Below, one piece after another: positions 1 through 8,411 of a stretch of 64,000 bases of DNA (within the stretch, counting starts at the first letter, position 1; each line of letters opens with the position of its first letter). Source of the DNA: Arthrobacter ruber (lineage in GTDB: Bacteria; Actinomycetota; Actinomycetes; Actinomycetales; Micrococcaceae). The notes beneath the pieces were generated by a model. It saw nothing but the letters and a program-made list of their open reading frames with translations, was not told the DNA's origin and ran no database searches. The translations under genes and the position numbers were made by a program. Where the stretch lies: assembly GCF_002954225.1 (NCBI RefSeq), contig NZ_PPTH01000014.1:186001-250000 (forward strand), in the 5' to 3' direction.

Positions 1-1
1 G

Positions 2-985
2 TTGCTCGCGATCACGGCGGCCTCGCTCGCCCTCTTCCCGCTCCTGCTCGTAGCCCTGGTGCTGCTCGGGGCAGGAGCCGCGGTAGGACTCCAGGCTCGC
101 TTCGCGGCCACGGACCTCGCCACCGACGCGACACGCGGGCGCAGTCTCGCCGTCGTGGTGTGGTCCACTACGATCGGCGCCGTCCTCGGCCCCAACCTCT
201 TCGAACCGGGTCAGGCCCTGGCCGGGGTCCTCGGTATCCCTGCACTCAGCGGCGGTTTCGTCTTCACAGCGGCGGCCCAGGCGGCAGCGGCGCTGGTCTA
301 TTCGCTGGGACTGCGCCCGGATCCGCTGCTCACCGCCCTGCGCCGCGATGCCGAGGACCGTCCGGCCGACAGTCCCGCCCCGGTGCGGAGGCGCGGCCTC
401 GCCGTCCTCGCGCGGAATTCCACCGCACGCTTCGCCGTGGTGACCATCGCGGTGAGCCACGCCGCCATGGTCTCGCTCATGTCCATGACCCCCGTGCACC
501 TGCACGACCACGGCGCCGGCCTGTCGATCGTCGGACTGACCATCAGTCTGCACATCGCCGGGATGTACGCACTGTCGCCCCTGTTCGGCTGGATCGCCGA
601 CCGCGCCGGCCGGGTCCAGGGCATCCTCGTGGGGCAGGTCCTCCTGGTCGCGGCCCTTCTGACCGCGTGGCGCGGTTCCGGTTCGGAGTTCTGGGTGACC
701 GTCAGCCTGATCCTGCTGGGTCTCGGCTGGTCCGCGTGCGTGGTGTCGGCGTCCGCCCTGCTCGCAGGAGCCGTGGACGTCTCCGAACGCGCCCCCGTGC
801 AGGGCTCCTCGGACCTCGTCATGAATCTGGCCGGTGCGCTGGGCGGTGCCGTCGCGGGCCCTGCCCTCGTCCTGCTGGGCTACTCGGGCCTCGGTGGAGC
901 AACCGCCGTGCTCGTGGCCTCCGCACTGGTCTGGACGGTCGCGCGCCTGCCGAGTTCGCGGACGCGCACGCCGGTCCCGGCCTGA
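2..985 (+). CDS. MFS transporter, 5' end outside window
   Basis: This is the C-terminal part of a major facilitator superfamily transporter. The 327 visible residues are almost entirely hydrophobic helices. A central hydrophilic loop (about residues 105-135, rich in Arg, Asp and Pro) is typical of the break between the two six-helix halves. After it comes the repeated MFS pattern around residues 190-205, with an FGWIADRAGR segment like the family's loop 2-3 signature. The reading frame is open to the first base, so the true start and the first few helices lie upstream. Substrate unknown; the drug or small-molecule efflux branch is likeliest. It converges on the DUF6457 gene across a shared hairpin. 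Confidence 0.8.
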   Translation: MLAITAASLALFPLLLVALVLLGAGAAVGLQARFAATDLATDATRGRSLAVVVWSTTIGAVLGPNLFEPGQALAGVLGIPALSGGFVFTAAAQAAAALVYSLGLRPDPLLTALRRDAEDRPADSPAPVRRRGLAVLARNSTARFAVVTIAVSHAAMVSLMSMTPVHLHDHGAGLSIVGLTISLHIAGMYALSPLFGWIADRAGRVQGILVGQVLLVAALLTAWRGSGSEFWVTVSLILLGLGWSACVVSASALLAGAVDVSERAPVQGSSDLVMNLAGALGGAVAGPALVLLGYSGLGGATAVLVASALVWTVARLPSSRTRTPVPA

Positions 986-986
986 C

Positions 987-1015
987 GGCGCCCGTGGGCG
1001 GTGTCCACGGGCGCC
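987..1015. terminator. Bidirectional hairpin terminator
   Basis: A perfect 11-bp inverted repeat (987-997 with 1005-1015, 7-base loop) begins directly after the MFS stop codon and lies before the end of the convergent DUF6457 gene. It has no U-tract, as is common in high-GC actinobacteria. Confidence 0.6.
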
Positions 1016-1040
1016 GGCCTTCAGACCGGGACGGCAGGCC

Positions 1041-1355
1041 CTACTGCGCGGACCCCGTCCAGCCCTTCTGCTCCTGTGTCTCCTCGTCCTTCACGATGAC
1101 GGTGGTGACGGTGTTCGCGGCCTTCTCGACGGCGGCGCTCGTCTCCTCGCGGTCCTTCGTGGTGACGGTGCCCGCGGCGTAGCCGACCAGAAAGGCGCTG
1201 ATGACGCCGGCATGCGGTCCCACGTGGTGCGATGAGCGTTCGGCCAGCTCCACGATCCTCGGGTGATCCACGTCGAGATCGAGGATCTGCAGGGCCTGCG
1301 TCAGGGTCCGGCTCCACTCGTTGAGGGTGCGGTCGTCGTCGTCGGGCGTTGCCAT
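1041..1355 (-). CDS. DUF6457 domain protein
   Basis: A 104-residue soluble protein that matches DUF6457, a small actinobacterial domain often found beside or fused to molybdenum-cofactor guanylyltransferases (MobA). The visible family features are the N-terminal NEWSRTLTQAL helix, a central ELAERSSHHVGPHAGVISAFLVGYAAG block with conserved His residues and a Gly-rich end. The start at 1355 has a GAGGAG ribosome site about 6 bases upstream. An open extension to 1427 lacks one. No mob gene is visible here, so the role is unknown. The C-terminal Lys/Glu-rich tail looks flexible. Confidence 0.7.
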   Translation of the reverse strand: MATPDDDDRTLNEWSRTLTQALQILDLDVDHPRIVELAERSSHHVGPHAGVISAFLVGYAAGTVTTKDREETSAAVEKAANTVTTVIVKDEETQEQKGWTGSAQ

Positions 1356-1442
1356 GGTGTCTCCTCGTATCGGGTGCAGTCCGTGGCTGCCGACTCGCGC
1401 CGGCAACGGTCCCCCAAGCTTTAGCATCGGTGCTCCTACGCT

Positions 1443-2534
1443 TCAAGGACCCTCGGCGCATGTCCGGTGGTTCTTGACTTCGTCCCGCGGAAGCCCCCGC
1501 AGGACAGCCGTGCCGATGGTCCCCTCGGCGTCCGGTCCGCCGGCGCGCAGCACGCTCGGCGTCGCGCCGTACCAACGGCGCACGCACCGCGTCAGCGCCG
1601 ACTGCTCCGACAGTCCCACGAGGCCTGCGACCTGCTGCAGCGGAAGATCCGTGCGGGTGAGCAACCGCAGCGCGGCGTCCCGGCGGGCGTCGTCGAGCAG
1701 GGCCTCGAAGGAGGAACCCTCGGCGGCCAGCCGGCGCTGCAGGGTCCGCGGGTGCATCCCGAGGAGCCGGGCGGCGGAGTCGATCCGCGGCGGCGAGGTG
1801 CCGAGCACGCGGTCGATGGCGTTGCGCACCTGCGGGGCGACGACGCGTCCCGGTTCCGGGAAGTGGCTGTGCAGGTAGTCGAGGGCGATCTCCCGGAGGG
1901 TGTCGTCCACTCCTGCCAGCGGCCGGTCCAGCAGGCTCCGCGGCACACGCAGCAGCGATGCCGCTTGCCCGAACCGCACCTCGGCGCCGAAGAACTCGGC
2001 ATAGCGGGCGGCGGGGGCCTTCGGCTGGTGCGAGAGGTGGACCGAGTGCAGGGCGTAGGGCCCGTCCACGAGGAAGCGGATCATGCGGTGCGCGAAGGCG
2101 AGGATCGCGTCCGTGGCCTGCCGCGGCGGCGCGCCCTGGGAGGATCCGTAGCACAGGCCTACGTCCCCGGCACGCCCCTCGGGGTCGGGGATGATCGTGA
2201 AGCGGAGCACGGGGCTGTGCAGGAAGAGGAACTGGGAGGCGCACGCGAGGGCCGCGCCGACCGTCGGCGAGTTCTGCACGGCCACGGCGAGAGGACCGAG
2301 GATGCCGATGTCCTGGTACTCCGACATCCGCAGGCCGAGGTCCGGGCAGGGCAGGTCGCGCGCCGCACCCTCCAGCAGCTTGGCCATGGCGACGTCCGAG
2401 ACGAGGACGTCGTCGCTGCTGATGGCCTCCAGCGGGACCCGGTACCGCGCCGCGAGCGCATCGGGGTCGCCGCCGAACTGCTCGACGACCTCGCGGAAGC
2501 CCCGCATGCCGGCGGATCGGATGACGGAGCCCAT
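1443..2534 (-). CDS. AraC-family regulator, VirS-like
   Basis: A 363-residue transcription regulator. The N-terminal two thirds fit the arabinose-binding-like domain of the VirS/OruR branch of AraC proteins (GFREVVEQFGGDPDALAARY near residue 10). The last ~100 residues hold the double helix-turn-helix, with IDSAARLLGMHPRTLQRRL as the first HTH and LPLQQVAGLVGLSEQSALTR as the second. The start at 2534 was chosen because the frame above it lacks family sequence. The gene is divergent from the BVMO-SDR-hydrolase operon with only 70 bases between starts, so it very likely controls that operon. The same arrangement (VirS divergent from mymA) is known in Mycobacterium tuberculosis. Confidence 0.85.
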   Translation of the reverse strand: MGSVIRSAGMRGFREVVEQFGGDPDALAARYRVPLEAISSDDVLVSDVAMAKLLEGAARDLPCPDLGLRMSEYQDIGILGPLAVAVQNSPTVGAALACASQFLFLHSPVLRFTIIPDPEGRAGDVGLCYGSSQGAPPRQATDAILAFAHRMIRFLVDGPYALHSVHLSHQPKAPAARYAEFFGAEVRFGQAASLLRVPRSLLDRPLAGVDDTLREIALDYLHSHFPEPGRVVAPQVRNAIDRVLGTSPPRIDSAARLLGMHPRTLQRRLAAEGSSFEALLDDARRDAALRLLTRTDLPLQQVAGLVGLSEQSALTRCVRRWYGATPSVLRAGGPDAEGTIGTAVLRGLPRDEVKNHRTCAEGP

Positions 2535-2604
2535 GTCGTCCAAGGGTAAAGAGGTGTCGCGTGGAGTCAAGTGCGGGTCAGGGTGCAGCCCGAATAATGG
2601 AGGG

Positions 2605-4128
2605 ATGGACTCTTCTCCCGAACACCTCGACGTCGTGATCGTGGGCGCCGGTCTCTCCGGCATCGGCGCCGCCTACCGCGTCTCCACGGGACTGCCGGGC
2701 AAGAGCTTCGCCGTCCTCGAGGCGCGTGCGGCGATCGGCGGCACCTGGGACCTCTTCCGGTACCCCGGTGTCCGTTCCGACAGCGACATGTTCACCCTCG
2801 GCTACCCGTTCCGCCCCTGGACGGAGGCGAAGGCGATCGCCGACGGCTCCTCCATCCTGCAGTACATCCGCGAGACCGCCGAGGATCCCCGCATCCGCGA
2901 GCGCATCCGCTTCTCCACGAAGCTCGTCGGCGCGGCCTGGTCCTCCGCGGACGCCCGCTGGACGCTGGAGCTGGACGTGACGGACGACGACGGCGCCGGC
3001 CGGGCCACGACGACGCGGCGGCAGCTCACCTGCGGGTTCCTCTACCTGTGCAGCGGCTACTACGACTACGAGCGCGGATACGAGCCGTCCTTCCCCGGCC
3101 ACGAGTCCTTCCGGGGCGAGACCGTGCGCCCCCAGTTCTGGCCGGAGGACCTCGACTACGCGGGCAAGCGCGTCGTCGTGATCGGCAGCGGCGCCACCGC
3201 GGTCACGCTCGTGCCGTCGATGGCGGAGGACGCCGCGCACGTGACCATGCTGCAGCGCTCCCCCACCTACATCACCGCCGTGCCGAGCCGCGACAGATTC
3301 TCCGACGCCGCACGCCGCCGGCTGCCCGCCGGGATGGCGCACCACGTGGCCCGGGCCAAGAACGTGCTGTTCACGCAGGCGTTCTACCAGCTGTGCCGCC
3401 GGCGTCCGGAGATCGCGAAGAAGCTCATCCGGACGCAGACCGCGCGCATCCTCGGGGACGAGAAGACCGTCGAGGAGAACTTCACGCCCGCCTACAACCC
3501 GTGGGACCAGCGCCTGTGCGTGGCGCCGAGTGCCGACTTCTTCAAGGCCCTGAAGTCCGGCAAGGCCTCCGTGGTCACGGACACCATCGACACCTTCACC
3601 CCGACCGGCATCCGCCTGGCCTCGGGGCAGGAACTCGAGGCCGACGTCGTCGTCCCGGCCACGGGCCTGGCGATGCTGCCGCTCGGCGGCGCCACCTTCA
3701 CCGTGGACGGGCAGCCGGTGGACCTCGGCGACTCCTGGGTGTACCGCGGCCTGATGGTCAGCGGCGTCCCCAACCTCGCGCTGTGCGTCGGCTACACCAA
3801 CGCCTCGTGGACGCTCCGGGCCGACCTCAGCTCACGCTACGTCTGCCGCCTCATCCGCTACATGGACCGCCACGGGCACCGCTACGGCGCCCCGGTGCCC
3901 GACGACGCCATGAAGGCCCGCCCGATCCTGGACCTGACCTCCGGGTACGTGCAGCGCGCGGTCGGGGCGTTCCCCAAGCAGGGCGACCGGCAGCCGTGGA
4001 CCATGCGGCAGAACTACCTGCTGGACGCCCCCACAGCGCTCCGCGGCAACCTCGCCCGGAACATGGTGTTCGATGCCCCCGCCCCGCCCGCCGCCCCGGC
4101 GCCCGACCTGCAGGAGATCCACGCATGA
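2605..4128 (+). CDS. Baeyer-Villiger monooxygenase, EthA/MymA-like
   Basis: A 507-residue flavoprotein monooxygenase expected to insert oxygen beside a ketone, giving an ester or lactone, with FAD and NADPH. The FAD Rossmann motif GAGLSG is at residues 14-19 and the NADPH-binding GSGATAVT near residue 193. Long stretches (HVTMLQRSPTYI, YNPWDQRLCVAPSADFFKAL, VGYTNASWTLRADL) match the EthA/MymA type. The BVMO fingerprint FxGxxxHxxxWP is present except that the His is Arg175. The start has a GGAGGG site upstream; the much longer frame from 2191 is antisense to the AraC gene. It is the first gene of a three-gene operon whose next ORF overlaps by 4 bases. It probably oxidises the ketone made by the following SDR. 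Confidence 0.88.
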   Translation: MDSSPEHLDVVIVGAGLSGIGAAYRVSTGLPGKSFAVLEARAAIGGTWDLFRYPGVRSDSDMFTLGYPFRPWTEAKAIADGSSILQYIRETAEDPRIRERIRFSTKLVGAAWSSADARWTLELDVTDDDGAGRATTTRRQLTCGFLYLCSGYYDYERGYEPSFPGHESFRGETVRPQFWPEDLDYAGKRVVVIGSGATAVTLVPSMAEDAAHVTMLQRSPTYITAVPSRDRFSDAARRRLPAGMAHHVARAKNVLFTQAFYQLCRRRPEIAKKLIRTQTARILGDEKTVEENFTPAYNPWDQRLCVAPSADFFKALKSGKASVVTDTIDTFTPTGIRLASGQELEADVVVPATGLAMLPLGGATFTVDGQPVDLGDSWVYRGLMVSGVPNLALCVGYTNASWTLRADLSSRYVCRLIRYMDRHGHRYGAPVPDDAMKARPILDLTSGYVQRAVGAFPKQGDRQPWTMRQNYLLDAPTALRGNLARNMVFDAPAPPAAPAPDLQEIHA

Positions 4129-4976
4129 GCCTCCGCCCCTTCCAGTTCAGCGGTGCCACCGCCATCGTCACCGGAGCCGCCGGTGGCATGGGCGAGCACC
4201 TCGCCCGCGGCCTCGCCGAACGCGGGAGCACCCTGCTGCTCGTCGACCGGGACGCCGGGAGGCTCGAGGGCGTCGCGGCGTCCATCCGCTCCACCTTCCC
4301 GGGCAGCGCCGTCACCACGTTCGTCGCGGACCTCGCCGAGCGCGACGCCGTCGAGCGCCTCGCCGCGGACCTGCTGGCCGCGACCGACCGCGTGGACCTC
4401 CTCGTCAACAACGCCGGTGTGGCACTGGCCGGCACGTTCGACCAGATCAGCCTGGACGACTTCGACTGGGTCATGTCCATCAACTTCACCGCACCCGTAC
4501 GCCTCACCTACCACCTGCTGCCGAGGATGGTCCCGGGCGCGCACATCGTGAACGTCTCGAGCCTGTTCGGCCTCGTGGGTCCCAGGGGACAGACCGCCTA
4601 CTCGTCCAGCAAGTTCGCGCTGCGCGGTTTCACGGAGGCGCTCCGCAACGAACTGCTGCCCCGGGGCATCGGCACCACGACCGTGCACCCCGGCGGCATC
4701 CGGACGGACATCGCCCGCAATGCGCGGATCGGCGGCAACCTGAGCGGGGTCGATGTGGCCCGCGCGCAGGCCGACTTCGACAAGCTGCTCACGTTCCCGG
4801 CCGAGAGGGCCGCCGAGCTCATGCTCGAGGCCGTCAAGGCCCGCAGGCCGCGCCTGCTGATCGGCCTCAGCGCGAAGGTGCCCGACGTCGTCGCCCGCCT
4901 GGCCCCGATGTCCTTCGGTACCCTCGAACGCGGCGCCACCAGGCTCGTGCGCCTCGCCGGGAAGGTGCGGCGGTGA
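4125..4976 (+). CDS. Short-chain dehydrogenase/reductase
   Basis: A 283-residue classical SDR, probably oxidising an alcohol to a ketone (or the reverse) with NAD(P). It has the TGAAGGMG nucleotide motif at residues 16-23, NNAG in the middle, the catalytic Ser in NVSSLFG and the YSSSK motif (Tyr159, Lys163). An extra C-terminal ~60 residues (ERAAELMLEAVKARRPRLLIG) is typical of SDRs that sit beside BVMOs, such as the SadH type in the mymA operon. The ATG overlaps the BVMO stop (ATGA) and its own stop overlaps the next GTG, so translation is coupled. Confidence 0.87.
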   Translation: MSLRPFQFSGATAIVTGAAGGMGEHLARGLAERGSTLLLVDRDAGRLEGVAASIRSTFPGSAVTTFVADLAERDAVERLAADLLAATDRVDLLVNNAGVALAGTFDQISLDDFDWVMSINFTAPVRLTYHLLPRMVPGAHIVNVSSLFGLVGPRGQTAYSSSKFALRGFTEALRNELLPRGIGTTTVHPGGIRTDIARNARIGGNLSGVDVARAQADFDKLLTFPAERAAELMLEAVKARRPRLLIGLSAKVPDVVARLAPMSFGTLERGATRLVRLAGKVRR

Positions 4977-5884
4977 CCGCGCGCCACATCGGCGTCGGCG
5001 GCGCCCCGGGCACGGACGCGGTTCCCGCAGGGCCCGACGACGGCTACCTGCGCGTGCACGGGATCCGCGTCCGCTACCGGGACCAGGGCGCGCGGGACCG
5101 GTCCCCCGTCCTCCTGCTGCACGGCATCGGGCGCAGCCTGGAGGACTGGGAGGGGCTGTACGGCAGACTCGCACCGGACCACCGCGTCATCAGCGTGGAC
5201 CTCCCGGGCTTCGGCCTCTCCGAACGGACCACCGGCCGGTACTCGCTCGAATCGCTCGCGCGGTTCGTCATCGCGGCCCTGGATCTCCTGGGCGAGCACC
5301 GGCCGCTGCACGTGGTGGGCAACTCCCTGGGAGGCGCGGTGGCCATGAAGATCAGCGCGCTCGAACCGGAGCGCGTACGGAGCCTCGTCCTGGCGAACAG
5401 TGCGGGCTTCGGCAAGGAGGTCACCATCGCACTGCGCGTCCTCGCGATTCGCCCGCTGGCCCGGCGGCTCATGAAGGACAAGTCGCGCAAGGTCGCGTAC
5501 CGCACGGAACGCGCGCTGTTCTACGACAAGAAGTTCGTCACCGAGGAGCGACTCGACCACGCGCAGGAGGTGAGCCGGAATCCCGGGCGCGACGACGTCC
5601 TGATCGCCGTCGCGAGTCACCTCGGGACCGTCCGCGGAGTACGGCGGCGCTGGCGGACGCGGCTGCTCCGTACGGTCGCGGCACAGCGGAAGCCGACGCT
5701 CGTGGTGTGGGGCGCCGAGGACCGCATCCTCCCGGCGTCGCACCTCGAGCACGCACGTCAGGTCTTCCCGCACGCTGAGTTCCACCTGTTCGAGAAGACC
5801 GGGCACATGCCGCAGATCGAGCGCGAGGAGGAGTTCGACGCCCTCGTGCGACGGTTCATCGGCGGACTCGAGGCGGGAGGGTAG
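4973..5884 (+). CDS. Alpha/beta-fold hydrolase (LipR-like role)
   Basis: A 303-residue alpha/beta hydrolase expected to cleave the ester or lactone made by the BVMO upstream. The oxyanion segment is LLLHGIGRS, the nucleophile elbow GNSLGG holds Ser118, the acid is Asp in WGAEDRILP and the His is in KTGHMPQIE. A basic cap region (MKDKSRKVAYRTERALFY) could dock to a membrane or an anionic substrate. The GTG start overlaps the SDR stop codon (GTGA), which fixes it. Last gene of the operon. The true substrate cannot be read from sequence. Confidence 0.85.
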   Translation: MTARHIGVGGAPGTDAVPAGPDDGYLRVHGIRVRYRDQGARDRSPVLLLHGIGRSLEDWEGLYGRLAPDHRVISVDLPGFGLSERTTGRYSLESLARFVIAALDLLGEHRPLHVVGNSLGGAVAMKISALEPERVRSLVLANSAGFGKEVTIALRVLAIRPLARRLMKDKSRKVAYRTERALFYDKKFVTEERLDHAQEVSRNPGRDDVLIAVASHLGTVRGVRRRWRTRLLRTVAAQRKPTLVVWGAEDRILPASHLEHARQVFPHAEFHLFEKTGHMPQIEREEEFDALVRRFIGGLEAGG

Positions 5885-5933
5885 GGTCCGGAGCGGCCCT
5901 TCCCGCGGCACGGGCGGCGTGGTGGAATGGCCC

Positions 5934-6497
5934 ATGGCGCGCGTCATCTTCTACACGGCTTCCACCCTGAACGGCTTCATCGCCGACGAGCAGAACTCCC
6001 TGGACTGGCTGTTCGCCGTCGAGCCTCCGCCGCCCGAGCATTACGAGCGCTTCATCGCGTCCGTGGGCGTGCTCGTGGAGGGCTCGACGACGTACGAGTG
6101 GGTCCTCGCGTTCGAGCACCTCCTCGACGACCCGGGCAAGTGGCAGACCCTGTACGGGGACCGGCCCACCTTCGTCTTCACCACCCGGGAGCTCCCGATC
6201 CCGGACGGTGCCGACGTGCGGATCGTGGCAGGCGACGTACGCCCTGTCTTCGGGCGCATCAGCGAGGCCGCCGGTGACAGGGACATCTGGATCGTCGGGG
6301 GCGGCGACCTCGCCGGACAGTTCCTCGCCGCGGGGCTGCTGGACGAGATTCAGGTGGCGGTGGCCCCCGTCGCCCTGACCGGAGGCGCCCCGCTGCTGCC
6401 GCTGCGCGTCGAATCCGACCGGCTGAGCCTCCGCTCGGTGGAACAGCAGGGACAGTTCGCCGTGCTGACCTACGACGTCGGCCGCCAGGACGCCTGA
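5934..6497 (+). CDS. Dihydrofolate reductase-family protein (RibD C-terminal fold)
   Basis: A 187-residue protein of the DHFR/RibD C-terminal superfamily. The N-terminal strand VIFYTASTLNGFIAD and the NADPH-binding IWIVGGGDLAGQFLAAGLLDEI are diagnostic. These stand-alone YyaP/YwjB-like proteins are common in actinobacteria and mostly have no assigned substrate. The ATG at 5934 begins the conserved strand; two GTG codons at 5919-5924 could add five residues. It follows the hydrolase by 49 bases and may be co-transcribed with it. Confidence 0.82.
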   Translation: MARVIFYTASTLNGFIADEQNSLDWLFAVEPPPPEHYERFIASVGVLVEGSTTYEWVLAFEHLLDDPGKWQTLYGDRPTFVFTTRELPIPDGADVRIVAGDVRPVFGRISEAAGDRDIWIVGGGDLAGQFLAAGLLDEIQVAVAPVALTGGAPLLPLRVESDRLSLRSVEQQGQFAVLTYDVGRQDA

Positions 6498-6718
6498 GCC
6501 CTTTCCACCCTCCCTGCCCGGCCTGCGGATCCCTTGAAGACCGGCCGGCTGCGAGGACCGACGGGCTCCGACCCCGACTTCGGCCGTTCTTGAGGAAACC
6601 TCGAGCATCCCTCCGCCCCGGCTTCATGTTGCCGCGCGAGACTGGTCACCTCGGTGGGGACCTGGGGCACCCACCCGGGTGACCCCTCTGCCACCGGCCC
6701 AGCCTGAAGGGATCCGCG

Positions 6719-7138
6719 GTGCAGCCCATCATCGACACGGCAGCCTTCGCCACACTCGTGGCCGACGTCGGCTCCTCCAGGGCTGCGACCAGCTTCGTCT
6801 CCCGGTTCACGGATCTGCTGGACGAACACATCCTCACCATCGAGCGCTCCTTCCGGAGCCCGGATCCGCAGCAGTGGCACAGTGCCGTCGAGGGTCTCCA
6901 GCTCGCCGCGGCGCGGGCCGGGGCGGGCCGGCTCCGGGCCACCGCCGCCCTTCTGCTCGAACCGGGGGCACGGGACACCGAGACCGCACTGGCCCTCATC
7001 GGGCAGCTGAGGTGCGATGCCCGGGTCTTCACGCTGGCGCACTCCGCCCTGTGCGAGGAGCAGGCCCTCGCCGACAGGCTGGCGGCGTCCGCCCGCGTGC
7101 GGCACCACGTCCATGAGCGCGCCCGCGTGAGCAGCTGA
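6719..7138 (+). CDS. Small helical protein, possible HPt domain
   Basis: A 139-residue, Ala/Leu/Arg-rich all-helical protein starting at a GTG with a GAAGGGA site 6 bases upstream. The segment WHSAVEGLQLAAARAGAGRL (about residues 56-75) resembles a histidine phosphotransfer motif (HxLKGxxxxxGxxxL), with one extra residue between His and Gly and Lys replaced by Glu. It may be a degenerate phosphotransfer protein. No histidine kinase or response regulator lies in the window. The family assignment is weak; the reading frame itself looks real. Confidence 0.55.
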   Translation: MQPIIDTAAFATLVADVGSSRAATSFVSRFTDLLDEHILTIERSFRSPDPQQWHSAVEGLQLAAARAGAGRLRATAALLLEPGARDTETALALIGQLRCDARVFTLAHSALCEEQALADRLAASARVRHHVHERARVSS

Positions 7139-7224
7139 CCCGCGACGGATCGACGCGCGGCGCTGCCGGGCGCGGTCACCGTACCTCCCTGACCGTCCGC
7201 GGGTCACCAGCCCCGGACCAGTCC

Positions 7225-7281
7225 CGGATCACCGGTCACGGGTGACCGGACACGCATCACCGCGCACGGATCACCGGTCAC
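7225..7281. repeat. 15-bp direct repeats and hairpin between convergent genes
   Basis: The 15-mer cggatcaccggtcac occurs at 7225-7239 and again at 7267-7281. The first copy also forms an 8-bp perfect inverted repeat (7232-7239 with 7242-7249). The second copy overlaps the stop codon of the convergent hydrolase. The hairpin may end transcription from both sides. Confidence 0.55.
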
Positions 7282-8257
7282 CCGCCGCCGGGACATAGGC
7301 TTCCTGCCAGCGCGCGAGCTCGGCGAAGAACGCAGCCCTGGCCGGTTCGGGCGAGAGTGTGAGGTCGTGGATGCCACCGGCGATCCGCACCAGGGTGACG
7401 AGCCCGCCGAGCTTCGGCGCGCGGCCGGCGATGTGCCCGACGTCGAGCACCACGTCCGTGGACGAGACCCGCGCCGGTTCCCTGGCCGGGTTCGAGGTGG
7501 CGTCGGAACATGCGACGAGGACGGGGCAGTCGATGGCGAGGCCACGGTTGAGCTCGGCGTGGCCACGCCGGATGGCGCGCAACCAGCCTGCCACGACGGG
7601 GTACCCGCCGTGCGGCTTCCAGGCCAGGTCGTAGTCCCACGTGCCACCGGTGTCCCGGTGCAGGTATCGGCCGTAGGAGGATCCGAGCTTCCCGACGACC
7701 ACGCGCGGCCGAAGCGTGCCGATCCGGTGGACCGCGGCTGTGCCGACCGTGCGCTGGAAGAAGCTCGCGTTGAGGTCGAACCAGGGGCTGTTGAGGACGA
7801 GTGCATCGACGATCCCCCGCCCACGGCGGCGGTTCGCCCACAGGGAGGTGATCAGCCCGCCCGTGGAATGCCCCATGACCACGAGGACGTCGTGCCCTTC
7901 CTCCTCCCGGATGATGCGGGCCGCCTCGTCGAGTTCCGCGTCGTAGTCCTCGAGGGACGTGACGTAGTTCGGGGTCTGGTGCTCGCGGAGGGACCGTCCG
8001 TACTTGCGGAGGTCCACGGCGTAGAAGTCGAAACCGGCCTCGTGCCAGGCATCGGCGAGGTGGGTCTGGAAGAAGTAGTCCACGAAACCGTGGACGTAGA
8101 GCACGGCCCTGCGCGACCCGCCGGGGACGGCGCTGCGGATCAGGGTGGCGACGACGTCGCCCTCCTCGTCCGGGCGCAGCGGGAGTGTCCGCACCTCGTA
8201 CCCGGCACCGAGCACGTCCTCGCGGTACGCGTCCTGCTGTCCTGCCGTCGTGGTCAT
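7271..8257 (-). CDS. Alpha/beta hydrolase, S33/lysophospholipase-like
   Basis: A 328-residue hydrolase of the monoacylglycerol-lipase/serine aminopeptidase S33 type. It shows LYVHGFVDYF near the oxyanion strand, the nucleophile elbow MGHSTGG, and a C-terminal GGIHDLTLS that supplies the His. There is no signal peptide, so it acts in the cytoplasm. The start at 8257 has a GGGAGG site; the open frame to 8368 does not. It is divergent from the secreted nucleotidase, with 154 bases between them. Confidence 0.82.
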   Translation of the reverse strand: MTTTAGQQDAYREDVLGAGYEVRTLPLRPDEEGDVVATLIRSAVPGGSRRAVLYVHGFVDYFFQTHLADAWHEAGFDFYAVDLRKYGRSLREHQTPNYVTSLEDYDAELDEAARIIREEEGHDVLVVMGHSTGGLITSLWANRRRGRGIVDALVLNSPWFDLNASFFQRTVGTAAVHRIGTLRPRVVVGKLGSSYGRYLHRDTGGTWDYDLAWKPHGGYPVVAGWLRAIRRGHAELNRGLAIDCPVLVACSDATSNPAREPARVSSTDVVLDVGHIAGRAPKLGGLVTLVRIAGGIHDLTLSPEPARAAFFAELARWQEAYVPAAGDR

Positions 8258-8411
8258 CCGCGGTCCTCCCGATACGGTCCCTGCGGGCGTCCAGGCCGGG
8301 GCGCCCGGTGCCGGCCCTCCCCCGTTCACCTGGAGCAAGGCCGCCGTCACCAGTGTGTCACCCGTCACCGGTAGGCTGCTGCCACCGCATTCCTACAGGA
8401 GCTGATTTCAC

